From assembly GCF_003387575.1 (NCBI RefSeq), contig NZ_QUAB01000033.1, positions 1-64,000 of the forward strand: 64,000 nt of DNA. The letters are read 5' to 3'. The notes beneath the pieces are model-generated. The model was not told where the DNA came from and ran no database searches. It worked only from the letters and a program-made list of their open reading frames with translations. The stretch comes from Microbacterium bovistercoris. Its GTDB lineage: Bacteria; Actinomycetota; Actinomycetes; Actinomycetales; Microbacteriaceae. Positions within the stretch are counted from its first letter, which is position 1. Every line of letters starts with the position of its first letter. This document shows, piece after piece, positions 38,859 to 48,300 of this stretch. Made by a program: the position numbers and the translations under genes.

Positions 38859-39335
38859 TCAGCCGTCGATGCCGAGCGTCTTGCGCAGTCGCGCGACGTG
38901 ACCGGTGGCCTTGACGTTGTACTGCGCGAGCGTGATGACGCCGTCCTCGTCCAGCACGAAGGTCGAGCGGATGACGCCCTCGACGACCTTGCCGTAGTTC
39001 ATCTTCTCGCCCCACGTGCCGTAGGCGGCGTGCACGGCGTGATCCGGGTCGCTGAGCAGCTCGAACGTGAGCCCGTCGCGTTCCTGGAACTTCTTCAGCT
39101 TCGCCGGCTCGTCGCGGGAGACGCCGACCACGGTGTACCCGGCGCCCTGCAGCGACGAGATGCTGTCGCGGAAGTCGCACGCCTGCGTGGTGCACCCGGG
39201 GGTCATCGCGGCGGGGTAGAAGTAGAGCACGACCTTCCGGCCGCGCAGATCCACGAGCGAGACGGTCTTCCCGTCCTGGTCGAGCAGGGAGAAGTCGGGG
39301 GCCGGGGTGCCCGGCTCGAGGCGCGTCGCAGTCAT
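38859..39335 (-). CDS. bcp: Thioredoxin-dependent thiol peroxidase (Bcp/PrxQ)
   Basis: A 158-residue peroxiredoxin. Peroxidatic Cys48 and resolving Cys53 lie in PAAMTPGCTTQACDFRD, the alpha-helix-2 arrangement of PrxQ; the active-site motif begins PxxxTPGC. It reduces organic and hydrogen peroxide using thioredoxin or mycoredoxin. ATG 39335 follows a leaderless-type TAGGCT. Confidence 0.95.
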   Translation of the reverse strand: MTATRLEPGTPAPDFSLLDQDGKTVSLVDLRGRKVVLYFYPAAMTPGCTTQACDFRDSISSLQGAGYTVVGVSRDEPAKLKKFQERDGLTFELLSDPDHAVHAAYGTWGEKMNYGKVVEGVIRSTFVLDEDGVITLAQYNVKATGHVARLRKTLGIDG

Positions 39336-39341
39336 GCCCCC

Positions 39342-39347
39342 AGCCTA
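39342..39347 (-). promoter_or_regulatory. -10 TAGGCT of bcp, leaderless type
   Basis: On the minus strand TAGGCT is followed by exactly 6 bases (GGGGGC) and ATG 39335. Confidence 0.5.
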
Positions 39348-39369
39348 TCGGCGGCTGCGCGCCGGCCGC

Positions 39370-40413
39370 TCAGCCGAACGTCTGCAGCAGTCGCTGCAGG
39401 GAGTCCAGGCGAGCGCGCCCCGCTTCGCCCAGCTCGCCCGACGCCGCGGCCTCGTTCAGCGCGCAGTCGGGGGCGTCCGGCAGATGGGTGCAGCCCCGCG
39501 GGCAGTCCTCGGCGATCGCCGCGAGCTCGGTGAACGCGGCGAGGATGTTCACCGGATCGACGTGCCCCAGCCCGAAGGATCGCACGCCGGGGGTGTCGAT
39601 CACCCACCCGCGTCCGGTATCGCCGTGGTAGCGCAGCGAGACCGTGGACGACGAGGTGTGCCGGCCGCGGCCCGTGACCTCGTTGACGTGCCCCGTGGCC
39701 CGCCCAGCGGTGGGCACGAGCGCGTTCACCAGCGTGGACTTGCCGACTCCGGAGTGCCCGACGAAGACCGTGGAGTGCCCCACCAGAGCCGCCCCGATCT
39801 CCTCGACGGGCATCTGCCCCCTGGCGCTGGTGAACACACGCAGGTCGTCCAGCCCGTCGAAGTGCGCGAGGAAGGACGACGGATCGGCGAGATCGGTCTT
39901 GGTCACGACGAGGAGGGGGCGGATGCCGGCATCCAGCGCCGCGACGAGGTAGCGATCGACCAGACGCTCGCGCGGCTCGGGGTCGGCGGCGGCGACCACG
40001 ACCAGCATCTGGTCGGCGTTCGCGACGATGACCCGCTCGACCTGGTCGGTGTCGTCCGCGCTGCGCCGCAGCAGCGAGGTGCGCTCCTCGATGCCGACGA
40101 TGCGGCCGAGGGTGCCCTCGTCGCCGGATCGGTCGCCCACGACGCGGGCGCGGTCGCCGGTGACGATGGGCTTCTTGCGGAGCTCTCTGGCACGTGCGGC
40201 GGTGATCAGATGCTCGTCATCGGTGTCCTCGTCGACCAGCACGCTGTACCGGCCTCGGTCGACGCCGAGCACGCGGCCGATCGAGGCGTCCTCATGGGCG
40301 GGGCGGCGCTTGGTGCGGGGCCTGTTGGCCTTCGGATTCGGGCGCACCCGCACGTCGGACTCGTCGAAGTCGTCGAACTCGTCATCGTCGTCGTCAGCGC
40401 CCAGCCAGCTCAC
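39370..40413 (-). CDS. rsgA: Ribosome small-subunit GTPase RsgA
   Basis: A 347-residue circularly permuted GTPase for late 30S maturation. Order of motifs: acidic N-terminal tail, OB fold (about 40-110), G4 TKTD, then G1 GHSGVGKS and G3 DTPG, and a C-terminal zinc-binding segment (CPRGCTH...DC). GTG 40413 overlaps the aroA stop as GTGA; the longer reading is out of context. Translationally coupled to aroA as in other actinobacteria. Confidence 0.95.
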   Translation of the reverse strand: MSWLGADDDDDEFDDFDESDVRVRPNPKANRPRTKRRPAHEDASIGRVLGVDRGRYSVLVDEDTDDEHLITAARARELRKKPIVTGDRARVVGDRSGDEGTLGRIVGIEERTSLLRRSADDTDQVERVIVANADQMLVVVAAADPEPRERLVDRYLVAALDAGIRPLLVVTKTDLADPSSFLAHFDGLDDLRVFTSARGQMPVEEIGAALVGHSTVFVGHSGVGKSTLVNALVPTAGRATGHVNEVTGRGRHTSSSTVSLRYHGDTGRGWVIDTPGVRSFGLGHVDPVNILAAFTELAAIAEDCPRGCTHLPDAPDCALNEAAASGELGEAGRARLDSLQRLLQTFG

Positions 40414-41753
40414 GCGTCTGCGCCCTCCCGTGCCCCGGTGCCCTCGCGCATCCGCTCCCAGAGCTGCGCGAACTCGGGCAGCGTCTTCGCGGTGGTGCCG
40501 ATCTCGTCGATCTCGACGCCGGGCACCCGCAGCCCGATCAGCGCGCCGGTGGTCGCCATCCGGTGATCGTGGTGCGCGGGCCACTCGCCGCCGTGCAGCG
40601 GGACCGGGGTGATCCGCATGCCGTCGGGCAGCTCCTCGATCTCGCCGCCGAGGGCGCGCAGATTGCCGACGAGCGCCGCGATGCGGTCGGTCTCATGGCC
40701 ACGGATGTGGGCGACGCCGCGGATCGTGGTGGGGCCGTCGGCGAAGGCCGCGATACCCACGATCGTCGGGGTGAGTTCGCTCGCCGCCGACAGGTCGAGA
40801 TCGAGACCGCGGATGCCTTCACCGGCGCGCACGGTGAGCACACCCGAGTGACGGATCACGTGCGCGCCCATCGCCCGCAGGATGTCGGGGAGCAGCGCGC
40901 CCGGCTGCGTGGAGTGCAGCGGCCAGCCGGTCATCGAGACCTCGCCGCCTGTCACCAGCGCAGCGGCGAGGAAGGGCGCGGCGTTCGACAGGTCGGGCTC
41001 GATGGCGATCTGCTTCGCGCGAGGCACGCCCGCCTCGACCAGCCATTCGCCGACGGCGGGCCGTTCGATGCGGATGCCGCGGGTGCTCAGGGCCTCGATG
41101 GTCATGTCGATGTGAGGCAGGCTCGGCAGGTGCTCGCCGGTGTGCACCAGATGCAGCCCGACGTCGAACTTCGGCGCGGCGAGCAGGAGCCCGGAGACGA
41201 ACTGGCTCGATTCCGAGGCGTCGATCTCGACGCGCCCGCCGCGGATGTGCCCGTGACCGCGCACGGTGAAGGGCAGAGACCAGGTGCCCTCGTCGTCGAT
41301 GTCCACGCCGAGGTCGCGCAGCGCGTGGATCATGGCGCCCATCGGGCGGTGCAGCGCGCTCTCGTGCGCGGTGAGCGGCACGTCTGCTGTGGCGAGACCG
41401 GCGAGGGGCGCGATGAAGCGCATCACCGTGCCCGCCTGCCCGCAGTCGATCTCTCTGCCGCCGGTCAGCGGCGCCGGGGTCACCTCGAGGTCGGGACCGA
41501 ACTCGCCGTCGCCCTCGACCTCCTCGATGCCGACGCCGAGTGCGCGCAGCGCCTCGATCATGCGACGGGAGTCGTCCGAGTGCAGCGGACGCAGCAGGCG
41601 GCCCTGGCCGTCGGCGATCGCGGCGATGACCAGTTCGCGGTTGGTCAGCGACTTCGAGCCGGGAATCGTGACGGTCGCGACGACAGGTCCGTCGGCGACC
41701 GGTGCGGAATAGCGGCCCGTCGCGGGGGAGGTGGAATACCTTGCAGCGCTCAT
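40410..41753 (-). CDS. aroA: 5-enolpyruvylshikimate-3-phosphate synthase
   Basis: A 447-residue EPSP synthase of the shikimate pathway. [12 protein letters not shown] (substrate-binding Lys) is near residue 30, the GQAGTVMRF loop stands where other EPSPS have GNAGTA/GTxxRP, and HDHRMA is near the C-terminus. ATG 41753 is used; a TTG 9 bases upstream is in frame but weak. A TAAGGT -10 lies 8 bases upstream. The start region overlaps the sigR promoter on the other strand. Confidence 0.95.
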   Translation of the reverse strand: MSAARYSTSPATGRYSAPVADGPVVATVTIPGSKSLTNRELVIAAIADGQGRLLRPLHSDDSRRMIEALRALGVGIEEVEGDGEFGPDLEVTPAPLTGGREIDCGQAGTVMRFIAPLAGLATADVPLTAHESALHRPMGAMIHALRDLGVDIDDEGTWSLPFTVRGHGHIRGGRVEIDASESSQFVSGLLLAAPKFDVGLHLVHTGEHLPSLPHIDMTIEALSTRGIRIERPAVGEWLVEAGVPRAKQIAIEPDLSNAAPFLAAALVTGGEVSMTGWPLHSTQPGALLPDILRAMGAHVIRHSGVLTVRAGEGIRGLDLDLSAASELTPTIVGIAAFADGPTTIRGVAHIRGHETDRIAALVGNLRALGGEIEELPDGMRITPVPLHGGEWPAHHDHRMATTGALIGLRVPGVEIDEIGTTAKTLPEFAQLWERMREGTGAREGADA

Positions 41754-41758
41754 CGGTT
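41733..41758 (+). promoter_or_regulatory. SigR-dependent promoter of sigR (GGAAT-N18-GTT)
   Basis: GGAAT (41733-41737) and GTT (41756-41758) are separated by exactly 18 bases, the Streptomyces SigR promoter consensus. The predicted start site, near 41765, is 40 bases before the Shine-Dalgarno-bearing ATG 41804. It lies inside the antisense aroA coding start. Confidence 0.8.
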
Positions 41759-41761
41759 CCA

Positions 41762-41767
41762 ACCTTA
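41762..41767 (-). promoter_or_regulatory. Candidate -10 (TAAGGT) of aroA
   Basis: TAAGGT ends 8 bases before ATG 41753 on the minus strand and overlaps the predicted start site of the divergent SigR promoter. Confidence 0.35.
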
Positions 41768-41803
41768 GTGAACAGCCCCGACGTGATCGGAGAGGAGGGG
41801 CGG

Positions 41804-42484
41804 ATGATCGCCACTCTGGAGCGCGACGACATCGCCATCGTGGACCCGTGGGCCACCGGCCTAGACTGGCCGGTGATGGACGACACCTCTTCTGACGACG
41901 CTGCAGCGCGCGACCCTCGACGCGACTTCGAGGAGCAGGCGATCCCGTACATGGATCAGCTCTACGCCGCTGCCATGCGCATGACGCGCAATCCGGCCGA
42001 CGCGGCCGACCTCGTGCAGGAGACCTTCGTCAAGGCGTACGGATCGTGGGCGACGTTCTCGCAGGGCACGAACCTGAAGGCGTGGCTGTACCGCATCCTG
42101 ACGAACACGTACATCAACATCTACCGCAAGAAGCAGCGCGAGCCGTTCCAGGGCACGATCGACGAGCTCGAGGACTGGCAGCTCGGCGGGGCGGAGTCCA
42201 CGACCGCATCACGCAGTCGCTCGGCCGAGGCCGAGGCGATCGACCGGATGCCGGCATCCGTCGTCAAGGACGCGCTGCAGCAGGTGCCCGAGGACTTCCG
42301 CCTCGCCGTGTACCTGGCCGATGTCGAGGGGTTCTCCTACCAGGAGATCGCCGACATCATGAAGACGCCCATCGGCACCGTGATGAGCCGCCTGCACCGC
42401 GGCAGGCGCATGCTTCGGGAGCTGCTGGCTGACTATGCCGCCGAGCGAGGGATCGCCGCGGCCGGAACGAGGAGCACGAAATGA
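41804..42484 (+). CDS. sigR: ECF sigma factor SigR/SigH (thiol-oxidative stress)
   Basis: A 226-residue ECF sigma factor with region 2 ([49 protein letters not shown]) and region 4 ([28 protein letters not shown]), very close to mycobacterial SigH and Streptomyces SigR. ATG 41804 has an excellent AGGAGG Shine-Dalgarno. A second start, ATG 41876, lies 9 bases after TAGACT and would give a 202-residue form. This matches the two-isoform SigR system. It overlaps the anti-sigma gene by 4 bases. Confidence 0.93.
   Translation: MIATLERDDIAIVDPWATGLDWPVMDDTSSDDAAARDPRRDFEEQAIPYMDQLYAAAMRMTRNPADAADLVQETFVKAYGSWATFSQGTNLKAWLYRILTNTYINIYRKKQREPFQGTIDELEDWQLGGAESTTASRSRSAEAEAIDRMPASVVKDALQQVPEDFRLAVYLADVEGFSYQEIADIMKTPIGTVMSRLHRGRRMLRELLADYAAERGIAAAGTRSTK
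41862..41867 (+). promoter_or_regulatory. Internal -10 (TAGACT) for the short SigR isoform
   Basis: TAGACT ends 8 bases before ATG 41876, consistent with a leaderless housekeeping transcript for the short form, similar in position to sigRp1 of Streptomyces. Confidence 0.45.
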
Positions 42485-42720
42485 CGGACTGCGGCTGTGA
42501 GAAGGCGCGTCGCGACCTGGAGGAGTACCTGCGCTCCGAGGTCTGCAAGACCTCCGAGGGCGAGATCCGCGAGCACCTGGACAACTGCCCGTCCTGCCGG
42601 GACGAGGCACTCGTCGCCACGACCCTGACAGAGGTCGTGGCGCGGGCATGCAAGGAGGCAGCTCCCGAGGAGCTGCGCGACCAGGTCCTCGCACGTCTGC
42701 GCACCGCCGCGGCGCACTGA
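42481..42720 (+). CDS. rsrA: Zinc anti-sigma factor RsrA/RshA
   Basis: A 79-residue redox-sensitive anti-sigma factor. The ZAS motif is His32-xxx-Cys36-xx-Cys39 (HLDNCPSC), with additional cysteines at 4, 6 and 22. Disulfide formation would release zinc and free SigR. ATG 42481 overlaps the sigR stop by 4 bases, the conserved gene order. Confidence 0.93.
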   Translation: MTDCGCEKARRDLEEYLRSEVCKTSEGEIREHLDNCPSCRDEALVATTLTEVVARACKEAAPEELRDQVLARLRTAAAH

Positions 42721-42732
42721 CCGGCCTGGTCG

Positions 42733-42750
42733 CCTCCGTGTCGGCGGAGG
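42733..42750 (+). terminator. Weak hairpin after rsrA
   Basis: CCTCCG/CGGAGG stem with a 6-base loop, without U tract; possibly a weak terminator of sigR-rsrA. Confidence 0.35.
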
Positions 42751-42754
42751 TCGA

Positions 42755-42760
42755 TAGTCT
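42755..42760 (+). promoter_or_regulatory. -10 TAGTCT of the Eis-like gene, leaderless type
   Basis: TAGTCT is followed by 6 bases and GTG 42767; the nearest GGAGG is 17 bases upstream, too far for a Shine-Dalgarno. Confidence 0.5.
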
Positions 42761-42766
42761 GAGTCG

Positions 42767-44068
42767 GTGACCCTCATCGACGCGCGTTCCATCCCCGCAG
42801 ACCCTCTGTCGGCCACCCGTCTCGAGGAGGCGGGGTTCGACTACCGGCTCGTGGGCATGGACGATCCGGTGGCGGCGGGCGCCTTCACCCAGGCCGTGAA
42901 CCGCGGGTTCCTCGGTCCCGCTGCCACGGATGATGAGATCACCTGGACAGCCGAGACGTGGAAGGCCCGTCGCAACGTCGGCGTCTATGAGACCGGTGCC
43001 GCCGCGGACGCCCTGCCGGTCGCGACGTTGAACTCCTGGGTCGCTCCGGCGACTGTGCCGGGCGGACAGATCCCCATGTGGGCGATCAGCGTCGTCACTG
43101 TCGCGGCGACCCACCGTCGCCGTGGGATCGCGCGGAACCTTCTCGAGGGCGAGCTTCGCGCCGCCGTCGCTACCGGCGTGCCGATCGCCGGCCTGACCGT
43201 CAGCGAGGCGACCATCTACGGCCGCTACGGCTTCGGGGCGGCCATTCCTGCCGCGCGGATCGCGATCGACACGGGGCGTGCCGGATGGGCCGGCCCCCGC
43301 GAGGAGGGACGCCTCGAGTACGTCGCCGGCGAGCAGCTGGCGAGCGATCTCGGAGAGGTGCACGAGCGGTCCCGTGCGAACCGGTCGGGGCAGATCCCCG
43401 GTTGGGAGACGCGCTGGAAGACGATGGCCGGACTCGCCGCCGAGGAGGGCAAGAAGAACGCGGGGGCGCGCGGCGTGCGGTATCTCGACGCCGACGGCGA
43501 GCTCCGCGGCGTCATGGCGTATTCCATGGCCGACCAGCCGGGCACCTTCCGCAGCGTCCTGAAGATCGCACACCTCGCAGCCCAGACCGATGAGGCGATG
43601 CGCGCGCTGTGGGGCTTCGCCGTGAACCACGATCTGGTCACCCGCGTCGAGGTCGATCTGCGCCCGATCGATGACCCGATCGTGCACCTCGTGGCGGATC
43701 AGCGCGCCGTCGAGCTGACGGTCCACGACCATGGCTGGCTGCGCATCCTCGACGTGCCTGCCGCGCTGGAGGCGCGCCGGTACGAGGGTCCTGCAGAAGC
43801 GGTCGTGCAGGTCGAGGATCAGTACGGGTTCGCGGCGGGCACCTGGCAGGTCCGCATCGGCGCCGACGGCGTCGCCTCGGTGCTGCCCTCCGACGCGGAC
43901 CCCGACGTCACGCTCGGGGTCGCCGACCTGTCCGCCGCCTATGCCGGGGGTGTGCCGTTGGCGCAGCTCGCGGCGGCCGGGCGGGTGCGCGGCGACGCGA
44001 GGGTCATCGGGGCTCTGAGCCGGGCGTTGCGATCCGGCCGAGCCCCGCTGCTCGGCATCTGGTACTGA
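42767..44068 (+). CDS. Eis-like GNAT acetyltransferase
   Basis: A 433-residue protein with the three-part Eis layout: GNAT domain with acetyl-CoA motif VTVAATHRRRGIARNLL (about residues 110-126), a second degenerate GNAT domain, and a C-terminal SCP2-like domain ending in SGRAPLLGIWY, whose terminal carboxylate acts in catalysis in Eis enzymes. Eis acetylates amines on aminoglycosides, peptides or polyamines; the natural substrate here is unknown. GTG 42767 fits the leaderless promoter. Confidence 0.88.
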   Translation: MTLIDARSIPADPLSATRLEEAGFDYRLVGMDDPVAAGAFTQAVNRGFLGPAATDDEITWTAETWKARRNVGVYETGAAADALPVATLNSWVAPATVPGGQIPMWAISVVTVAATHRRRGIARNLLEGELRAAVATGVPIAGLTVSEATIYGRYGFGAAIPAARIAIDTGRAGWAGPREEGRLEYVAGEQLASDLGEVHERSRANRSGQIPGWETRWKTMAGLAAEEGKKNAGARGVRYLDADGELRGVMAYSMADQPGTFRSVLKIAHLAAQTDEAMRALWGFAVNHDLVTRVEVDLRPIDDPIVHLVADQRAVELTVHDHGWLRILDVPAALEARRYEGPAEAVVQVEDQYGFAAGTWQVRIGADGVASVLPSDADPDVTLGVADLSAAYAGGVPLAQLAAAGRVRGDARVIGALSRALRSGRAPLLGIWY

Positions 44069-44171
44069 GCGTCGGGGAAGCCGACCGGAGCGATACCGAC
44101 GGTCTGCGGAGCAATCCGGACAATCCTCGTCCGCCGGTTCACGAGCGTGCCGGGATGTCGGATCCCGGCGC

Positions 44172-44177
44172 TAGCGT
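44172..44177 (+). promoter_or_regulatory. -10 TAGCGT of the APC permease gene, leaderless type
   Basis: TAGCGT, 6 bases, then GTG 44184; no Shine-Dalgarno. Confidence 0.45.
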
Positions 44178-44183
44178 GAGCGG

Positions 44184-45263
44184 GTGAGCATCCGGGAACC
44201 TGCGCCGATCGCGACGCATCCTGCAGGACTCGTCGGCGGTCGTCTCGGCCTGCTGCCGGGGATCGCGCTGTACCTGGCCTCCGTGCTCGGCACCGGTCTG
44301 CTCGTGCTGCCCGGCCTCGCCGCGCAGACAGCGGGGCCGGCGAGCATCCTGTCGGTCGCGGCGGTGACGCTGCTCGCGATCCCGCTCGCGGGCGCTTTCG
44401 CCGCGCTGGCCGCCCGTCATCCCGATCCCGGCGGTGTCGCGGCCTACGCCCGCCGCACGCTCGGTCCCACAGCGGCCAGAGCAGCCGGCTACTGGTTCAT
44501 GTTCGGCGTCGCCGCGGGCGGCTGCGTCGTCGCGCTCCTCGGGGCACGCTACGTGGCCACCGTCCTCGGCATCGACGAGGCGGCCGTCCCCGTGATCGCC
44601 CTCGGCTGGGAGGTCGGCACGCACATCTCGGGCGAGTTCCGCCGGCCGCGTCGCACCATCCCCATCGCCACAACGGTCACCCTGGTGCTCTCCGGCGCCG
44701 GTTACCTGGTGCTGCAGATCGTCACCGTCGGCGCTCTCGGCCCACGAGCCGGGGAGGGCGACGTCGTGCTCCTCGACCTCGCCCGCGCAGGCGACCTGCC
44801 TGGTGCGCCGATGCTGATCGGCGCGGCGGCGGGCATCGTCGCCCTGGGCGTGATGAACGTGTATCTCGCCGCGTTCGCGAAGCTGGGCGCCTCCCTGGCA
44901 TCCGCCGGCGACCTGCCGGGCTGGTTCGCGAAAGGGGTCGAGAACGGCCGGGTACCACGCCGTGCCCTGCTGCTCACCGGCTTCGTCGTCATGCTGTACT
45001 TCTGCGCGGCGCTGGCCACAGGGGGTCAACTGCAGCCGTTCATCCTGATCCACACCGCGAGCATGGTCGCGATCTATGTGATCGGCATGATCGCCGCCGT
45101 CAGGCTGCTGCCGAGAGGGACCGCCGGGCACCGGTTCGCCGTGGTCGCGGTGGTGCTCACCACCCTGCTGCTGCCGCTGGCCGGCATCGCGCTGGTGGTT
45201 CCCCTGTTGCTCGCGGCCGCCGCCGTCGTCGTCTCGGTCGTGCGCCGACGGCGCGGCGCCTGA
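44184..45263 (+). CDS. YjeH-like APC amino-acid exporter, internally deleted
   Basis: A 359-residue APC-superfamily protein that aligns by eye with E. coli YjeH (methionine/branched-chain exporter, about 418 residues) at both ends. The N-terminal part is ALYLASVLGTGLLVLPGLAA and ARHPDPGGVAAYA; the later block is LGWEVGTHISGEFRRPRRTIP. Between VATVLGIDEAA and VIALGWEV about 70 residues, roughly two membrane segments, are missing in frame. The rest is intact, including the C-terminal half. It may be a dead transporter, an assembly error or a real short variant. Confidence 0.75.
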   Translation: MSIREPAPIATHPAGLVGGRLGLLPGIALYLASVLGTGLLVLPGLAAQTAGPASILSVAAVTLLAIPLAGAFAALAARHPDPGGVAAYARRTLGPTAARAAGYWFMFGVAAGGCVVALLGARYVATVLGIDEAAVPVIALGWEVGTHISGEFRRPRRTIPIATTVTLVLSGAGYLVLQIVTVGALGPRAGEGDVVLLDLARAGDLPGAPMLIGAAAGIVALGVMNVYLAAFAKLGASLASAGDLPGWFAKGVENGRVPRRALLLTGFVVMLYFCAALATGGQLQPFILIHTASMVAIYVIGMIAAVRLLPRGTAGHRFAVVAVVLTTLLLPLAGIALVVPLLLAAAAVVVSVVRRRRGA

Positions 45264-45266
45264 GAC

Positions 45267-45302
45267 GACGGATGCCGCCCCTCAGGAGGAGCGGCATCCG
45301 TC
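45267..45302. terminator. Bidirectional terminator between APC gene and kgd
   Basis: Perfect 12-base arms GACGGATGCCGC / GCGGCATCCGTC around a 12-base loop between convergent genes. Confidence 0.8.
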
Positions 45303-45317
45303 TTCGCGATATGCGGA

Positions 45318-48300
45318 TCAGTTCAGGGTGAGCGCGGCCTTCAGCAGCTCGGCCTGCTCGACGGCGTGCACCTTCGAGGAGCCGGTCGCGGGCGACGCCG
45401 ACGCCGGACGGCTCACCGCGCGGAACTGGCGCGGACCGGGCACATCAGCGAACGCGAGGGCCAGGAACGGCCAGGCGCCCTGGTTCTCCGGCTCCTCCTG
45501 CACCCACACCAGCTCGGCGTTCGGGTAGCTGTCGGTGATCGCCTTGAGCTCGTCGATCGGAGTCGGGTACAGCTGCTCGAGCCGGACCAGAGCGACCTCG
45601 GGGTTCGGGTTCTTGTCGAGCTCGCTGCGCAGGTCCCAGTGCACCTTTCCGGAGTGCACCAGCACGCGCTTCACGGCGGCGCGGTCGAGCTGACGCGCGT
45701 CGTCGATGACCGGCTCGAATCGGCCCTGCGTGAAGTCCTCCACCGCGCTGGTCGCGCCGCGCAGACGCAGCATGGCCTTCGGGGTGAAGACGATCAGCGG
45801 CTTGCGCGGACGGGCATAGGCCTGACGACGCAGCAGGTGGAAGTACGAGGCGGGCGTCGAGGGACGCGCCACGGTCATGTTCTCCTGCGCGCACAGCTGC
45901 AGGAAGCGCTCCATGCGCGCGGAGGAGTGGTCCGGGCCCTGACCCTCGTAGCCGTGCGGCAGCAGCAGGGTGACGCTGGACTGCTGGCCCCACTTCTGCT
46001 CGGCTGCCGAGATGTACTCGTCGATGACGGACTGCGCACCGTTGACGAAGTCGCCGAACTGCGCCTCCCAGAGCACGAGCGCCTCGGTGTCCTCGACCGA
46101 GTAGCCGTACTCGAAGCCGAGTGCGGCGTACTCGCTGAGCAGCGAGTCGTAGACGAAGAAACGGCCCTGGCTGTCGGACAGGTTCGTCAGCGGCAGCCAC
46201 TCCTGGCCGTTCTGGCGGTCGTGCAGCACGGCGTGACGCTGCACGAACGTGCCGCGACGCGAGTCCTGACCGGCCAGGCGGACCGGGGTGCCCTCGAGCA
46301 GCAGCGAGCCGAACGCGAGCAGCTCGCCGAAGCCCCAGTCGATGCCGCCGGAACGGCTCATCTCGACGCGCTTGTCGAGTGCCTGCTGCAGCTTCGGGTG
46401 CACGGTGAAGCCCTCGGGCTTGTTCGCGTGGGCGTCGCCGATGAGGCGGATGATCTCATCGGAGACCCCGGTGACCTCGGGAGCGCCGACCCGGTCGTCG
46501 ACCGGGGTGAGCTCCGGGGCGATCGGTGTGGCGCCGGTCTCCGCGGCGTGCGTCTCGGCGAACGCGATCTCCAGTCGGTTCTGGAAGTCGGCCTTCGCCT
46601 CGTCGTACTCCTCCTCGGTGATATCGCCTCGTCCGACGAGGGCCTCGGTGTACAGCTTGCGCACCGAGCGCTTGGCCTGGATGAGGTCGGTCATCAGCGG
46701 CTGGGTCATCGACGGGTCGTCGCCCTCGTTGTGACCGCGGCGGCGGTAGCAGACCAGGTCGACCACGACGTCGCGGTGGAACCGCTCGCGATACTCGAAC
46801 GCGAGCTGTGCGACGTGGATGACGGCCTCGGGGTCGTCGCCGTTCACGTGGAAGATCGGCGCCTGGATGGTCTTGGCGACGTCCGTCGCGTAGACGGACG
46901 TGCGCGAGTCGTTCGGCAGGGTGGTGAACCCGACCTGGTTGTTGACCACGACGTGCACGGTGCCGCCGGTGCGGTAGCCGCGCAGCTGCGACATCTGCAG
47001 GGTTTCCACGACCACACCCTGGCCGGCGAACGCGGCGTCTCCGTGCACCAGGATCGGAAGCCAGGCGAAGGTGCCGATCGGCTTGCGGTCCTGCTTCGCG
47101 CGGACGATGCCCTCGAGCACGCCGTCGACGGTCTCCAGGTGAGACGGGTTGGCCGCCAGGTACACCGGCAGCTCGTCGCCGTCCTCGGACACGAAGGTGC
47201 CCTCGGTGCCGAGGTGGTACTTCACGTCGCCGGATCCGCGCTGGTTGCCCGGGGTAAGCGAACCCTCGAACTCGCGGAACACCTGGCCGTAGGTCTTGCC
47301 TGCGATGTTGGTGAGCACGTTCAGCCGGCCGCGGTGGGCCATGCCGATCGCGGCGCCGTCGAGCCCGGCGGCCGCCGCACCCTGCAGGATCTCGTCCAGC
47401 AGCGGGATGAGCGACTCGGCGCCCTCGAGCGAGAACCGCTTCTGGCCGACGAACTTCGTCTGCAGGAACGTCTCGAACGCCTCGCCCTCGTTCAGCTTTC
47501 GGAGCACCCTGAGCTGCTCGTCGTGGCCGGGCTTGACGTACTTGACCTCGAGCTTCTCCTGGAACCACCGGCGCTGCTCCGGGTCCTGGATGTGCATGTA
47601 CTCGATGCCGACGGTGCGGCAGTACGAGTCGCGCAGCACGCCGAGGATGTCGCGCAGCTTCATCTGGCGCTTGCCGCCGAAACCACCGGTCACGAACTCG
47701 CGGTCCAGGTCCCAGAACGTCAGGCCGTGGTTCTCGATCTCGAGGTCGGGGTGGGTGCGCTGCACGTACTCCAGCGGGTCGATGTCGGCCATGAGGTGGC
47801 CGCGCACGCGGAAGGAGTTGATGAGCTCCTGCACGCGAGCCTGCTTGTCGACGCGCTCGGCCAGGTCGACGGCGATGTCGGAGTTCCAGCGGATCGGCGC
47901 GTACGGGATGCGCAGCGCCGCGAAGATGTCGTCGTAGAAGCCGCGCTGCCCGATGAGCAGCTCGTGCACCTTCTTGAGGAACTCGCCGGAGCCTGCGCCC
48001 TGGATGACACGGTGGTCGTAGGTGCTGGTCAGCGTGATGGTCTTGCCGATGCCGAGCTCGGCGAGCGTCTTCTCGCTGGAGCCCTGGAACTCGGCGGGGT
48101 ACTCGAGGGCGCCGGCGCCGATGATGCAGCCCTGGCCCTTCATCAGACGCGGCACCGAGTGGACGGTGCCGATACCGCCGGGGTTGGTGAGCGAGACGGT
48201 CGTGCCGGCGAAGTCCGCCGCGGTGAGCTTGTTGCCGCGGGCGCGGGACACGAGGTCCTCGTACGCGGAGAGGTACTCGTGGAAGCTCATCGTGTCGGCG

